DNA of 64,000 nucleotides from SM1-46 sp002451215 (GTDB taxonomy: Bacteria > Pseudomonadota > Gammaproteobacteria > Acidiferrobacterales > Sulfurifustaceae): the NCBI GenBank assembly GCA_002451215.1, contig DKBM01000047.1, positions 1 through 64,000 on the forward strand. Reading direction: 5' to 3'. The notes beneath the pieces were generated by a model. It searched no databases. It had not been told where the DNA came from and saw only the letters and a program-made list of their open reading frames with translations. A program made the translations under genes and the position numbers. This document shows positions 32,138-40,809 of this stretch, piece after piece (positions within the stretch are counted from its first letter, which is position 1; each line of letters opens with the position of its first letter).

Positions 32138-32754
32138 GCGAGCGAGCCAAAGCGGCTGACGGTACCCGCAAGACGGTGCGTAATCTCGTGATCGTCGTGG
32201 TCGCGATGTTCGGTTTCGGTTACCTGATGGCGCCGCTTTATGACGTGCTCTGCAAGGCAACCGGTATCGGCGGCAGGACCGGGCGTACCGATGCGCAAGC
32301 GGTCGGCGCCGAGGCGGTTGATTCCGCGCGTACGATTACGGTGGAGTTTACCGGCAACACCAACACTGGCCTTCCTTGGGAATTTCGCCCGTTGGTGAAG
32401 AAGCTGGAGGTGCATCCAGGCCAGGTATACGAAGTGAAGTACCTGGTACGCAATCCGACTGACGAGACGATCACGGCGCAGGCGGTGCCAAGCGTTACCC
32501 CGTTCGTGACCGCGACCCACTTCAAGAAGCTCGAGTGTTTCTGCTTCACGCAGCAGACCCTGAAGGCCGGCGAGTCGCGCGAGATGCCGGTGCGCTTTGT
32601 GGTGGATGCCGGCGTTGATCGCGAAGTGAGAACAATCACGCTGTCGTACGCGTTCTTCAACACCGACAAGGCGTCGGCGCAACGCTATGGCGCTGCTCCA
32701 CAGGATCCGATTCCCGGCGCGCATGATCATCATGCGCACGCCGCCGGGGGATAG
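32134..32754 (+). CDS. ctaG: Cytochrome c oxidase assembly protein CtaG (Cox11 family)
   Basis: The 206-residue protein has one N-terminal transmembrane helix (about residues 14-33) and a periplasmic Ig-like copper-binding domain with the CuB-delivery motif ECFCFTQQTL. Other conserved segments are TVEFTGNTNTGLPWEFRP, PSVTPFVTATHFKKL and TITLSYAFFNT. It inserts CuB into subunit I. The C-terminus DHHAHAAGG adds a short histidine cluster. It overlaps the small assembly gene by four bases. Confidence 0.95.
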   Translation: MSERAKAADGTRKTVRNLVIVVVAMFGFGYLMAPLYDVLCKATGIGGRTGRTDAQAVGAEAVDSARTITVEFTGNTNTGLPWEFRPLVKKLEVHPGQVYEVKYLVRNPTDETITAQAVPSVTPFVTATHFKKLECFCFTQQTLKAGESREMPVRFVVDAGVDREVRTITLSYAFFNTDKASAQRYGAAPQDPIPGAHDHHAHAAGG

Positions 32755-32793
32755 GTAAGAGTCAAAATAATCTCAACTGAGAGGATCGAGAGT

Positions 32794-33669
32794 ATGTCCG
32801 CAGCCAATGGTGGTTACTATCTGCCCAATCCGAGCCCGTGGCCCATCGTCACGTCGGCCGGCCTGTTCTCGCTCGCGCTGGGTTTCGTGCTTGCCATCAA
32901 CGGTGTTGGTTTTGGCAAGTGGATTGCCATCGTCGGTGCCGCGATCCTGATTTGGGTGATGTTCCGCTGGTTCGGTGAAGTGATCGGCGAGAGCGAAGGC
33001 GGCAAGTACAACGCGCAAGTTGATCGTTCTTTCCGCTGGGGCATGTCCTGGTTCATTTTCTCCGAAGTCATGTTCTTCGCGGCCTTCTTCGGCGCGCTGT
33101 TCTACGTCCGGCAGTGGGCAGGTCCCTGGCTCGGTGACACGGAGTTGTTGTGGCCCGGTTTCGACTTCCACTGGCCAAGCGCCGGCCCCAAGGGACCAAT
33201 CGCAATCGAGCCCGACACGATTCCGGCTGCCAGCCAGTTCTCGCCCATGGGGGCGTGGGGCATTCCTGCGATCAACACCGCGATCCTGCTCAGCTCCGGC
33301 GCCACGATCACCTGGGCGCACTGGGGACTGCTCAAGAGCAATCGCGCACAACTCATCACCGGCTTGTTTCTCACGGTCGCGCTGGGCGTTACGTTCCTCT
33401 CGCTTCAGGCCTATGAGTACATTCATGCCTACACGGCGATGGGTCTCACCATGAAGACCGGCATCTACGGCGCGACGTTCTTCATGCTCACCGGCTTCCA
33501 CGGTTTTCACGTGACGCTTGGCACCGTCATGCTGATCGTAATTCTCGGCCGTGCGCTGAAGGGCCACTTCCGCCCCGACCATCATTTCGGTTTCGAGGCC
33601 GTCGCCTGGTACTGGCACTTCGTCGACGTGGTGTGGCTGTTCCTGTTCATCTTCGTGTACTGGTTCTAG
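32794..33669 (+). CDS. coxC: Cytochrome c oxidase subunit III
   Basis: The 291-residue subunit has seven transmembrane helices, with conserved RWGMSWFIFSEVMFFAAFFGALFY, NTAILLSSGATITWAHWGL, YGATFFMLTGFHGFHVTLG and the ending AWYWHFVDVVWLFLFIFVYWF. It completes the oxidase core. A 39-base gap with GAGAGGATCGAGAGT separates it from ctaG. Its transcript probably ends at the hairpin at 33700. Confidence 0.97.
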   Translation: MSAANGGYYLPNPSPWPIVTSAGLFSLALGFVLAINGVGFGKWIAIVGAAILIWVMFRWFGEVIGESEGGKYNAQVDRSFRWGMSWFIFSEVMFFAAFFGALFYVRQWAGPWLGDTELLWPGFDFHWPSAGPKGPIAIEPDTIPAASQFSPMGAWGIPAINTAILLSSGATITWAHWGLLKSNRAQLITGLFLTVALGVTFLSLQAYEYIHAYTAMGLTMKTGIYGATFFMLTGFHGFHVTLGTVMLIVILGRALKGHFRPDHHFGFEAVAWYWHFVDVVWLFLFIFVYWF

Positions 33670-33697
33670 CCAGTACTGTTGGCGCGCATTAGAAAAA

Positions 33698-33699
33698 NN
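33698..33699. other. Sequence gap (nn) inside an intergenic terminator
   Basis: The bases after the gap (33700-33723) form the 3' arm and T-run of a terminator whose 5' arm is not in the record. The gap therefore removed at least the other arm. Confidence 0.7.
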
Positions 33700-33723
33700 C
33701 CGGCCGGCAGCGCCCTTTTTTCT
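33700..33723 (+). terminator. Half of a terminator after coxC, 5' arm lost in gap
   Basis: CCGGCCGGCAGCGCCC followed by TTTTTTCTT, preceded by GAAAAA before the gap, is the layout of a bidirectional terminator between coxC and the converging DUF2909 gene. The complementary arm is expected within the nn. Confidence 0.55.
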
Positions 33724-33747
33724 TGGGCTCGTTTCAGCTCAACGTCG

Positions 33748-33960
33748 TCAGCGTGCTGATAACCCCTGCGGCGGAATGATCCCGAAATAGAAGCTCGCCA
33801 TCAGCAAGACAAACAGCGTGATGGAAAGTGCGATGCGCCAGGTCAGGGCCTTGGCGGTTCGATGGCTGCCCTTCTTGTCACGGAACAGAAACACGAGCGC
33901 GGAGAACAGGCTCACGAAAATGGCGATGAGCATGGCGATGACGAATAGCTTGGCAATCAT
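33748..33960 (-). CDS. DUF2909 (twin transmembrane) protein
   Basis: The 70-residue protein has two transmembrane helices (residues 3-25 and 40-62) with a charged loop RDKKGSHRTAKALTWRIALS. This is the DUF2909 family, commonly found opposite or between cytochrome oxidase genes in proteobacteria. ATG at 33960 fits the family start MIAKLFVI. Its frame extends further upstream, but that part is antisense to the SURF1 leader. It converges on coxC and is divergent from SURF1. Confidence 0.8.
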   Translation of the reverse strand: MIAKLFVIAMLIAIFVSLFSALVFLFRDKKGSHRTAKALTWRIALSITLFVLLMASFYFGIIPPQGLSAR

Positions 33961-34046
33961 GTCGGCAGACCGTTGGCGGAAGGAACCCTGGATTATACTA
34001 GATGACACGCCGTCGCCGGCGTCCACGGTGTGATGTCCCGATCGCC

Positions 34047-34793
34047 ATGAATCGTTCATTTCGTCCATCCTTGGCCCTTACTGTCTCGGTATTGGTGCTG
34101 TTGCCGATTTTTCTTTTTCTCGGTTGGTGGCAGTTGCAGCGCGCCGAGGAGAAGCGCCAGTTGCAGGCGCAGTACGACGCGTTGTCGCGTGATGAGCCGG
34201 TCTGGATCAGTCGCCACAAGGAATCAGCCGAGGCGCTGCGCTTTCATCGTGTACGTGTGCGCGGCGTCTATGAGCCACGTTTCCAGATCCTGCTCGACAA
34301 TCGGGTACAGCAGGGCCAGGCTGGCTATCATGTTCTGACGCCGCTGCAGATCGAGAACAGCGACATGCGCGTACTCGTCAACCGTGGTTGGGTCCCGCTT
34401 GGCGAGAGCCGCGCCCGCCCGCCCCAGATCGATACCCCGAGCGAGCCGGTAGAGGTGCTAGGTGTCGCGACGCTGCCCTCCGAGGTGCCGCTCAAGCTCG
34501 TCACGCCACCTGGCGCGGGTGCCTGGCAATTGGTATGGCCGTACCTCGACCTCGCCAGCTACCGCGCCGCAGCCGGCTTTCCAGTACAACCGGTCGTCGT
34601 CCTGCTTGATCCGCAAAGCCCGGCAGGCGGGTTTGAACGCCATTGGACACGGCTCGATGCCGGCATTGCCGTGCACCAGGGCTATGCTTTCCAGTGGTTT
34701 GCACTGGCGGTGGCGCTGCTTGCGGTCTATGTCTATCTCGGCGTGCGCGCCGGGCGCGCCGCGCCAAGCGCCGAGGACGAGGAGGCGGCCTGA
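34047..34793 (+). CDS. SURF1 family oxidase assembly protein
   Basis: The 248-residue protein has two transmembrane helices (about residues 12-30 and 215-235) flanking a periplasmic domain. Conserved SURF1 segments are LGWWQLQRAEEKRQL, RVRVRGVYEPRFQILLDNR, GYHVLTPLQI and VLVNRGWVPLG, and near the end GYAFQWFALAVALL. SURF1 helps insert heme A into subunit I. A TATACT -10-like hexamer lies at 33996-34001. The stop overlaps the next start by one base. Confidence 0.93.
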   Translation: MNRSFRPSLALTVSVLVLLPIFLFLGWWQLQRAEEKRQLQAQYDALSRDEPVWISRHKESAEALRFHRVRVRGVYEPRFQILLDNRVQQGQAGYHVLTPLQIENSDMRVLVNRGWVPLGESRARPPQIDTPSEPVEVLGVATLPSEVPLKLVTPPGAGAWQLVWPYLDLASYRAAAGFPVQPVVVLLDPQSPAGGFERHWTRLDAGIAVHQGYAFQWFALAVALLAVYVYLGVRAGRAAPSAEDEEAA

Positions 34794-35410
34794 TGGCAGG
34801 AGAGACGCAGCATATCGGTGTGGCAAAGCGGGGGCATGGCCGGCGCATCCTGCTGGCGCTGCTAGGGATCGCCTTGCTGCCGGTCGTCATCGCCTGGACG
34901 CTATACCTCACCGGCTGGCACGCGGAACGAACCGGTAACTACGGCGAGCTGGTAACACCGGCACGACCGCTCACTGAACTCGCCTTTGAAGCAGTCGATG
35001 GCACCCCCCGTTCGATCTCCGGACTGCGCGGCAAGTGGACGCTGCTCTACATCGGATCTGCTGCGTGCCCGCAGTCCTGCCGCGACACCCTCTACAAGCT
35101 GCAGCAGGTGGTATTGGCGCAAGGCAAGGAGGCGGATCGCATCCAGCGGGTATTCGTTGCACAGGATGCCGTGTTGCGGGCGGATTTCGCCAAGACGCTT
35201 TCTGTGTACGCCGGCATGGAAGGATGGACGGGTCAATCGCGCGCCATCGAGGCGTTGCGTACGCAGCTCGCAATGCCGGGTGAGCGCGCCGGGCGGGTGT
35301 ATCTCATCGATCCGCTCGGCAACCTGGTGCTCGGCTATCCCGCCGGCTTCGACGCGGGCGGAATGCGCAAGGATCTTGCGCGCTTGCTGCGCGTCTCGCG
35401 CGTTGGCTGA
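34793..35410 (+). CDS. Membrane-anchored thioredoxin-fold (SCO-like) protein of the oxidase operon
   Basis: The 205-residue protein has one N-terminal transmembrane helix (about residues 18-40) and a periplasmic thioredoxin-like domain. The start of the fold, SISGLRGKWTLLYIGSAACPQSCRDTL, has a CPxxC motif at the SCO copper-site position, and RVYLIDPLGNLVLGYPAGFDAG is a typical thioredoxin beta hairpin. Unlike the SCO1 homologue at 37409, a histidine at the third copper-ligand position is not evident. It lies between SURF1 and ctaA with one-base overlaps, so it is an oxidase or heme assembly accessory. Its precise role is unknown. Confidence 0.8.
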   Translation: MAGETQHIGVAKRGHGRRILLALLGIALLPVVIAWTLYLTGWHAERTGNYGELVTPARPLTELAFEAVDGTPRSISGLRGKWTLLYIGSAACPQSCRDTLYKLQQVVLAQGKEADRIQRVFVAQDAVLRADFAKTLSVYAGMEGWTGQSRAIEALRTQLAMPGERAGRVYLIDPLGNLVLGYPAGFDAGGMRKDLARLLRVSRVG

Positions 35411-36433
35411 ATGCTCAAGTCATCCAAGTCGGCCAAGTTCTTTCGCATGGCGCTGTGGGCGGCGCTGATCGCGCTGAGCTCGGTCGTGTTCAATGCATAT
35501 GCGCGTCTGTCCGAGGCCGGGCTCGGTTGTCCCGATTGGCCGGGCTGCTATGGAAAGCTGTTCGCCCCGCTGACCGCCCAGGACATCGAGCGCGCCAAGA
35601 GCTATGAAGGCGAGCGCAAAGAGACCGGCGAACGCGTATGGAAGGAGACCACGCAGCGCGCTATCGCGGTATCACTCGCCTTCGTATTGCTGCGGCTAAC
35701 GGTGCTGGGCTGGCAGCTCAAGAAGCGAAAGCGTAGCCAGCAGGTGCTGATACCCGGCATGACGGCGCTCCTGGTGGCAACCCTCACGGTACTCGGCGTG
35801 CTCACGTTCACGCACCGTTATACACCGCTGGTGCAGATGATGCAGATCGTCGGCGGCATGACGGTACTCGCGCTGCTGTGGTGGATCGTGATGCGTGAGC
35901 AGCGTTTCTTCCGCTCGGTCAGCGCGAGTGCGGTCGCCCGTTCGCTTCGACCGCGAACGCTGATCCTGCTGGTGTTGGCCTCGCTGCAGTTCGCCCTAGG
36001 CGGCTGGTCGATGGTCAACTACGCGGGTCTGGCCTGTCCGGATTTCCCGACTTGCCAGGGCAGCTGGTGGCCGGGGATGGAGGTGCTGGATGGATTTACG
36101 CTCTGGCAGGATCTCGGCATCGACTACGAGAGCCGTCTGCTCAACCTCCCGGCGGCCACGGCTTTGCACATGGCACATCGGGTCGGGGCGCTGGTAACGC
36201 TGCTCTACGGGGGATGGCTGGCGATGCATATTCTGCGGGTCGGCAATGAGGAGAACCTGTGCCGATATGGCCTGCTGGTCCTGATAATGCTATCTTTCGC
36301 CGCCGTTTTGGGTGTCATGCAGGTAGTTTTGCACCTGCCGCTGGCCGTGGCCGTGGGGCACAGCGCGGCTTCGGCCCTGCTGCTGATGAGCCTGGTGACC
36401 CTCTACCACGTGGTACGTGCGCCGAAGACCTGA
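35411..36433 (+). CDS. ctaA: Heme A synthase (COX15/CtaA)
   Basis: The 340-residue membrane enzyme oxidises heme O to heme A. It has eight predicted transmembrane helices and the family segments SSVVFNAYARLSEAGLGCPDWPGCYG (N-terminal), TFTHRYTPLVQMMQIVGG, MVNYAGLACPDFPTCQGSWWP and LHMAHRVGALVTLLYGGW. The heme-ligand histidines and paired cysteines are present. ATG directly follows the preceding stop codon. It works with the next gene product. Confidence 0.95.
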   Translation: MLKSSKSAKFFRMALWAALIALSSVVFNAYARLSEAGLGCPDWPGCYGKLFAPLTAQDIERAKSYEGERKETGERVWKETTQRAIAVSLAFVLLRLTVLGWQLKKRKRSQQVLIPGMTALLVATLTVLGVLTFTHRYTPLVQMMQIVGGMTVLALLWWIVMREQRFFRSVSASAVARSLRPRTLILLVLASLQFALGGWSMVNYAGLACPDFPTCQGSWWPGMEVLDGFTLWQDLGIDYESRLLNLPAATALHMAHRVGALVTLLYGGWLAMHILRVGNEENLCRYGLLVLIMLSFAAVLGVMQVVLHLPLAVAVGHSAASALLLMSLVTLYHVVRAPKT

Positions 36434-36446
36434 TACTGAGCGAACC

Positions 36447-37409
36447 ATGAGCAAGGCAAGAATTGAATCCGATGCGGCGGCGCTGCCGACCGAAGCCAGC
36501 GAGCCGCGGCGCGCGGGGGTTCTGGCGCGCGAGTACTTCGAGCTGACCAAGCCGCGTGTCGTGGCGTTGATCGTCTTTACGGCGATCGTCGGCATGTTTC
36601 TTTCCAGTCCCGGGCTGCTTCCGCTCGGCGCGTTCTTCTATGGCACGCTTGGCATTGCGCTCGCGGCGGCTTCAGCGGCGGCGATCAATCAGGTAATCGA
36701 CCGGCGGGCCGATGCGCAGATGGCGCGTACCCGCGGGCGCCCGATTCCGACAGGGCAGCTGACGATCGGCGAGGCGCTGACGTTTGCGGTGGCGCTCGGC
36801 ATGCTGTCGATGGCGATTCTGGTGCTAAAGGTGAATACCCTTACGGCGCTGCTGACCTTCTTCTCGCTCATCGGCTATTCGTTCATCTACACCGTCTATC
36901 TGAAGCATGCCACGCCGCAGAACATCGTGATCGGTGGCGCCGCGGGTGCTGCGCCCCCGGTGCTCGGATGGACCGCGATTACCGGGCAGGTAAGCTCCGA
37001 CGCGCTGATCCTGTTCCTGATCATTTTCGTGTGGACGCCGCCACACTTCTGGGCGCTTGCGCTCTATCGGGAGAAGGAATACGCCAAGGTTGGGATTCCC
37101 ATGCTGCCGGTGACCCATGGACGTTCGTTCACGCGCCTGCAGATCCTGCTGTACACCGTGCTGCTGTCCGCGGTTACGATCATGCCCTTCGCGACCAAAA
37201 TGAGTGGTTGGGCCTATCTCATTGGCGCCATGCTGCTCAATGCCGGTTTCCTGTACTACACGGTACGGCTTTATCGCACTGACGACGATGCCGTTGCGCG
37301 CAGGACGTTCGGTTACTCGATCCAGTATCTGGCGCTGTTGTTCGCGCTGCTACTGGTTGACCACTATCGGTTGCTGATCCGTGAGGCGCTGCACTCGGCA
37401 CTGTACTGA
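36447..37409 (+). CDS. cyoE: Protoheme IX farnesyltransferase (heme O synthase)
   Basis: The 320-residue UbiA-superfamily enzyme adds a farnesyl group to heme B. Characteristic segments are LTKPRVVALIVFTAIVG, the Asp-rich NQVIDRRADAQMARTRGRPIPTG, and IVFWTPPHFW-like IIFVWTPPHFWALALYREKEYAKVGIPMLPV. Also known as CtaB/COX10. ATG at 36447 gives the normal N-terminus; the stop overlaps the SCO1 start by one base. Confidence 0.96.
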   Translation: MSKARIESDAAALPTEASEPRRAGVLAREYFELTKPRVVALIVFTAIVGMFLSSPGLLPLGAFFYGTLGIALAAASAAAINQVIDRRADAQMARTRGRPIPTGQLTIGEALTFAVALGMLSMAILVLKVNTLTALLTFFSLIGYSFIYTVYLKHATPQNIVIGGAAGAAPPVLGWTAITGQVSSDALILFLIIFVWTPPHFWALALYREKEYAKVGIPMLPVTHGRSFTRLQILLYTVLLSAVTIMPFATKMSGWAYLIGAMLLNAGFLYYTVRLYRTDDDAVARRTFGYSIQYLALLFALLLVDHYRLLIREALHSALY

Positions 37410-37996
37410 TGCGCATAATTCTTTCTATCCTGGTCACGCTGCTCCTCTCGGCAAGCGTCGCCGGATGCAATCCTCCAGCTCCCCAGTTCAGGGGCACCGA
37501 CATCAGTGCCGTGGACTGGGGAGGGGATTTCGAGCTTACTGCCCACACTGGCAAGCGCGTGCGGCTTTCCGACTACCGCGGCAAGGTCGTGGTGCTGTTC
37601 TTCGGCTACACCCACTGCCCGGACATCTGCGCACCGACCATGAACAGGCTTTCGCAGGTCATGCAGCGCCTCGGACCTGACGCGGCGACAGTTCAAGTGT
37701 TGTTCGTCACCGTTGATCCAAAGCACGATACCCCGGCGCAGCTCGCCGGCTTCGTGCCCAAGTTTCACGAGAGCTTTGTCGGGCTGACCGGCACGGAGGC
37801 CGAGATCGCCGCCGTGGCGCGGGACTACAAGGTCGCCTTCCAGGCCGACTCCAAGCCAGGGGCTGGGCAGCCCCTCTTCGCACACTTCGGCGGCGTGATG
37901 ATCAAGGATGCTACCGGCAAGTTGCGCCTGATGCACAAGAACGACGCCTCGGTCGAAGACCTGGTGCAAGACATCCGCTCGCTCCTGAAGTCCTAG
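37409..37996 (+). CDS. SCO1/SenC family copper chaperone lipoprotein
   Basis: The 195-residue protein has a lipoprotein signal (LVTLLLSASVAGC) and a thioredoxin-fold SCO domain. The copper site is CPDIC (FFGYTHCPDICAPTMNRL), with the third ligand probably the His in PLFAHFGGVMI; VTVDPKHDTP is also conserved. SCO proteins deliver copper to the CuA centre of coxB. It is the last gene of the oxidase/assembly operon that began at 28630 or 34047. Confidence 0.94.
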   Translation: MRIILSILVTLLLSASVAGCNPPAPQFRGTDISAVDWGGDFELTAHTGKRVRLSDYRGKVVVLFFGYTHCPDICAPTMNRLSQVMQRLGPDAATVQVLFVTVDPKHDTPAQLAGFVPKFHESFVGLTGTEAEIAAVARDYKVAFQADSKPGAGQPLFAHFGGVMIKDATGKLRLMHKNDASVEDLVQDIRSLLKS

Positions 37997-38230
37997 TCTT
38001 CGCCCCCAAGGCGAATCTCCGCAACAGCAAACCGGTGGTGGCGTGCCGCCCGCCCACGGCGTCTACAGCCGCTGCGTTTTCCTCGGGCCATTGGCACCTT
38101 GCCGGGATCTCTGAAGCTATTCCGCGCCGCAAGGCGTCTTCATGCCTGCCAACCGTTAAATCACGTACTGAAATTATAAGTATTGATTCCGAAGAGAGAA
38201 CGGTAATGGGGGTTTGACAAGAACTATCTT

Positions 38231-38250
38231 TTTGGGAAAAATTTCCCAAA
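38231..38250. promoter_or_regulatory. Perfect palindrome overlapping the DUF6502 start codon
   Basis: TTTGGGAAA, two bases, TTTCCCAAA (38231-38239, 38242-38250); the last base is the A of the ATG. A TTGACA at 38215-38220 lies 17 bases before AAAAAT (38238-38243), so the palindrome would cover the -10 and start point of a possible leaderless transcript. It looks like a regulator-binding site. The rest of 37997-38230 holds no gene. Confidence 0.6.
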
Positions 38251-39098
38251 TGCATACCGTGAATATAACCGAGGCTTTGTCGCAAGCGGTGAGCGCGGCA
38301 CTGCGCTCTCTAATACGGATTCTGCTTCGACATGGGGTTGCCTACGACGCGTTCGCCGAGTTGGCCAAGCGCGCCTATGTCGAGGTTGGAATGAACGAAT
38401 TCGGGATCCCCGGAAAGAAGCAGTCGATTTCGCGTGTCTCCGTGCTGACGGGGCTTACGCGCAAGGAAGTTGCCCGCGTCGCGGAAAACCCTGCTCCTGC
38501 AGACACCGCCACCGCCGAGCGCTACAACCGCGCGGCACGCGTGATTGCCGGTTGGGTTCGGGACCGCGACTTCCTGGACCGTGACGGCCAGCCGGCAACC
38601 CTCGGCCAGGGTGGAGAACAAGGCTTCGCGGCACTGGTGCGCCGGCACAGCGGCGACATGCCGGTCCGGGCCGTGCTCGATGAGCTGGTCCGGGTGGGCG
38701 CAGTCGAGCGCCTGGACGACGGCAAGGTACGCCTGCGGGCACGTTCGTACATTCCCGCGAAGAGCGACATCGACAAGCTCCAGATCCTCGGGACCGACGT
38801 GAGTGACCTCATTCGCACCATCGATCACAACATCCAGCACGGCAATACCGACCCGCTTTTCCAGCGCAAGGTGATGTACGACAACCTTCCGAGCGAGGCG
38901 GTGCCGGAATTTCGGAAGCTGAGCCGTGAACAGGCACAGGAACTGCTCGAGCGGATTGACCACTGGCTCGCCCAGCGCGACCGGGACATCAATCCCAAGT
39001 CCGTCGGATCCGGCCGCATGCGTGCCGGCCTCGGTATTTTCTACTTTGAAGAAGAAGTTGCACCCGCCACAGCGGCTAATACGGAGAACGCGTCATGA
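38250..39098 (+). CDS. DUF6502 family protein, possible DNA-binding
   Basis: The 282-residue cytoplasmic protein has N-terminal helices ALSQAVSAALRSLIRILLRHGVAYDAFAELAKRAYVEV and a helix-turn-helix-like QSISRVSVLTGLTRKEVARVAE (about residues 49-70), then AARVIAGWVRDRDFLDRDG and a C-terminal part with SDLIRTIDHNIQHG. This matches the DUF6502 family, of unknown function. ATG at 38250 was preferred over a TTG at 38214 because the latter would translate the palindrome. The last four bases overlap the DUF5666 gene, so the two form a coupled pair. Confidence 0.82.
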   Translation: MHTVNITEALSQAVSAALRSLIRILLRHGVAYDAFAELAKRAYVEVGMNEFGIPGKKQSISRVSVLTGLTRKEVARVAENPAPADTATAERYNRAARVIAGWVRDRDFLDRDGQPATLGQGGEQGFAALVRRHSGDMPVRAVLDELVRVGAVERLDDGKVRLRARSYIPAKSDIDKLQILGTDVSDLIRTIDHNIQHGNTDPLFQRKVMYDNLPSEAVPEFRKLSREQAQELLERIDHWLAQRDRDINPKSVGSGRMRAGLGIFYFEEEVAPATAANTENAS

Positions 39099-40612
39099 GT
39101 CCAACCAAACTTGTTAACTTGCTTGTATTGACGTGCCTTGCGGCACTGCTTACCGCCTGTGGTGGCGGTGGAGGCGGCACAGGTGCTACGGCTCCAGCAG
39201 GAGGCGCTGTTATTTCGAGCGGCGTGATGGTAAAGGGAAGTGTCATCATCAACGGCGTGCGGTTCGAGGATACTGCCGCCAGTATCGTCATCGACGACAC
39301 GCCGAAGACGGCGGCTAACCTCAAGGACGGAATGGTGGTGCAGGTGTCTGGCACCGTCAGCGACGACGGCATCAACGGCACGGCGCAACGTATCGAAGCC
39401 CAGATTGAGGTTCGCGGACGTGTGGACCTCAAGCAGACCGTGAACGGCACTCAACAATTCCGCGTCTTAGGGCAATTGGTCATAGTTGATGATCAAACGA
39501 TTTACTCCAATCTCGCGGGATTCGCCGCCATCGTCGGCGACCCCACGACCGGAACCATTGTTGAGGCGCATGGCCAGCGCGATGCAAATGGCGATATTCG
39601 CGCTACCCGCGTCGAAGGCAGCGTGACTGCTCAGCCCGATGGCACTGGAATGACCAACGGACTCATTGATGAGATCCGCGGCGTGGTAGTTGGTGGGGCT
39701 GCGGGAAACAATCCGACGTCCTTCACCGTTCGCGGCTTCGGCAGCACCGCCGGTGGCCAAGCCGTCCAGGTAATTGGGGGAGCGACGATTACGCCGGCCG
39801 GCGCGGTCTATCAGAACGGTAGCATTGTTGAGGTGCATTGCACGCGGCCCTGCCTCTCGGGTGGTGTGTTCCAGGCCAACCTGATCGAAGTTGAGAGCGC
39901 TGAAGATTCGGCCTTCCAGTCGAGCCAGAACCAGCGTCGCGAAGCGGAAGGTCTGGTGTCCAGTTACACCGCCGGTGCCACCGCTTTCTTGGTGGATGGC
40001 ATCCCGGTGACGATATCCGGATCCACCCGCTACGTTGGCGGAATCTCGACCGACCTTCAGAACAATATCAAGGTAGAAGCCGAAGGCATCTGGACCGGTA
40101 CCTCGATTGCAGCGAGCAAGATCGAGTACAAGCGATCGGTAGTGCGACTGCAAGGCGTCCCCAGTGCATCGGGCGGAACATTTACGCTGAACGTTGCGGG
40201 TCGCAACATCAGTATCGAATCGGATAACTTTACCCAGGGTTCCGTGAGCAATCCGGCACCGACCTGCGTTCAGATTCGTGGGCAGCGCAAAGCAGGCGGA
40301 GGGGCAGTCGTTACAGCCGGTGAGATAATTAATAGCTGCAGCAACAGTGGTCGCCCTGTCATGCAGGCGCCTGTTGAGGCGGAGTCGCCGGAAGTCACGA
40401 TAACGCTACTTGGTTTCGCGATTGATGTCAGCGCACCGACGGACATTCAGAAACCCTATGCCGATATCAACGACCAGTCGATCTCGAAAACAGCGTTCTT
40501 CAATGCAGTGACGCCGGCTAATCCAGGGCCGCCCGCCGTGGCGGGCACGCTGGTTAAAGTGATCTTCGACGAGAACACGCTTGGCGCGCGTCAGGTCGAA
40601 CTAGAAGACTAG
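39095..40612 (+). CDS. DUF5666 domain lipoprotein with repeated beta domains
   Basis: The 505-residue protein has a lipoprotein signal (LVLTCLAALLTACGGGGGG, lipobox LTAC) and about five repeats of a small beta-barrel (DUF5666/OB-like) domain. Repeats show the recurring pattern of V-x-V-x-G-x-V-x-x-G-G/T-F-x-V followed by I-x-V-x-G. Sequences such as GVMVKGSVIINGVRFED, GLIDEIRGVVVGG, AEGLVSSYTAGATAFLVDGIPV and RLQGVPSASGGTFTLNVAGRNI illustrate this. It is predicted to sit on a membrane facing the periplasm. It is translated by ATGA overlap with the DUF6502 gene. Function unknown. Confidence 0.85.
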   Translation: MSPTKLVNLLVLTCLAALLTACGGGGGGTGATAPAGGAVISSGVMVKGSVIINGVRFEDTAASIVIDDTPKTAANLKDGMVVQVSGTVSDDGINGTAQRIEAQIEVRGRVDLKQTVNGTQQFRVLGQLVIVDDQTIYSNLAGFAAIVGDPTTGTIVEAHGQRDANGDIRATRVEGSVTAQPDGTGMTNGLIDEIRGVVVGGAAGNNPTSFTVRGFGSTAGGQAVQVIGGATITPAGAVYQNGSIVEVHCTRPCLSGGVFQANLIEVESAEDSAFQSSQNQRREAEGLVSSYTAGATAFLVDGIPVTISGSTRYVGGISTDLQNNIKVEAEGIWTGTSIAASKIEYKRSVVRLQGVPSASGGTFTLNVAGRNISIESDNFTQGSVSNPAPTCVQIRGQRKAGGGAVVTAGEIINSCSNSGRPVMQAPVEAESPEVTITLLGFAIDVSAPTDIQKPYADINDQSISKTAFFNAVTPANPGPPAVAGTLVKVIFDENTLGARQVELED

Positions 40613-40759
40613 CGAGGGAGTGCCGTGCGGCGGACGGAACTAACGCGTAGCCGCACGGAATCCGACCGAACCAGAATAGATATCTAGACTTCAGCAGAGA
40701 AAGGTTTCACGACGGAGATACCGGAGTAGCCTGCACACCGGGCAGACCCCCCGATCGTA

Positions 40760-40784
40760 CGGCGGCCTTAGGCCGCCGTTTTTT
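40760..40784 (+). terminator. Rho-independent terminator of the DUF6502/DUF5666 operon
   Basis: CGGCGGCC (40760-40767), TTA loop, GGCCGCCG (40771-40778) followed by six T (40779-40784). It lies 148 bases after the DUF5666 stop and shortly before the converging FIST gene. Confidence 0.9.
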
Positions 40785-40809
40785 GCTTTATTGCAAGAGA
40801 GCGGTCGGT

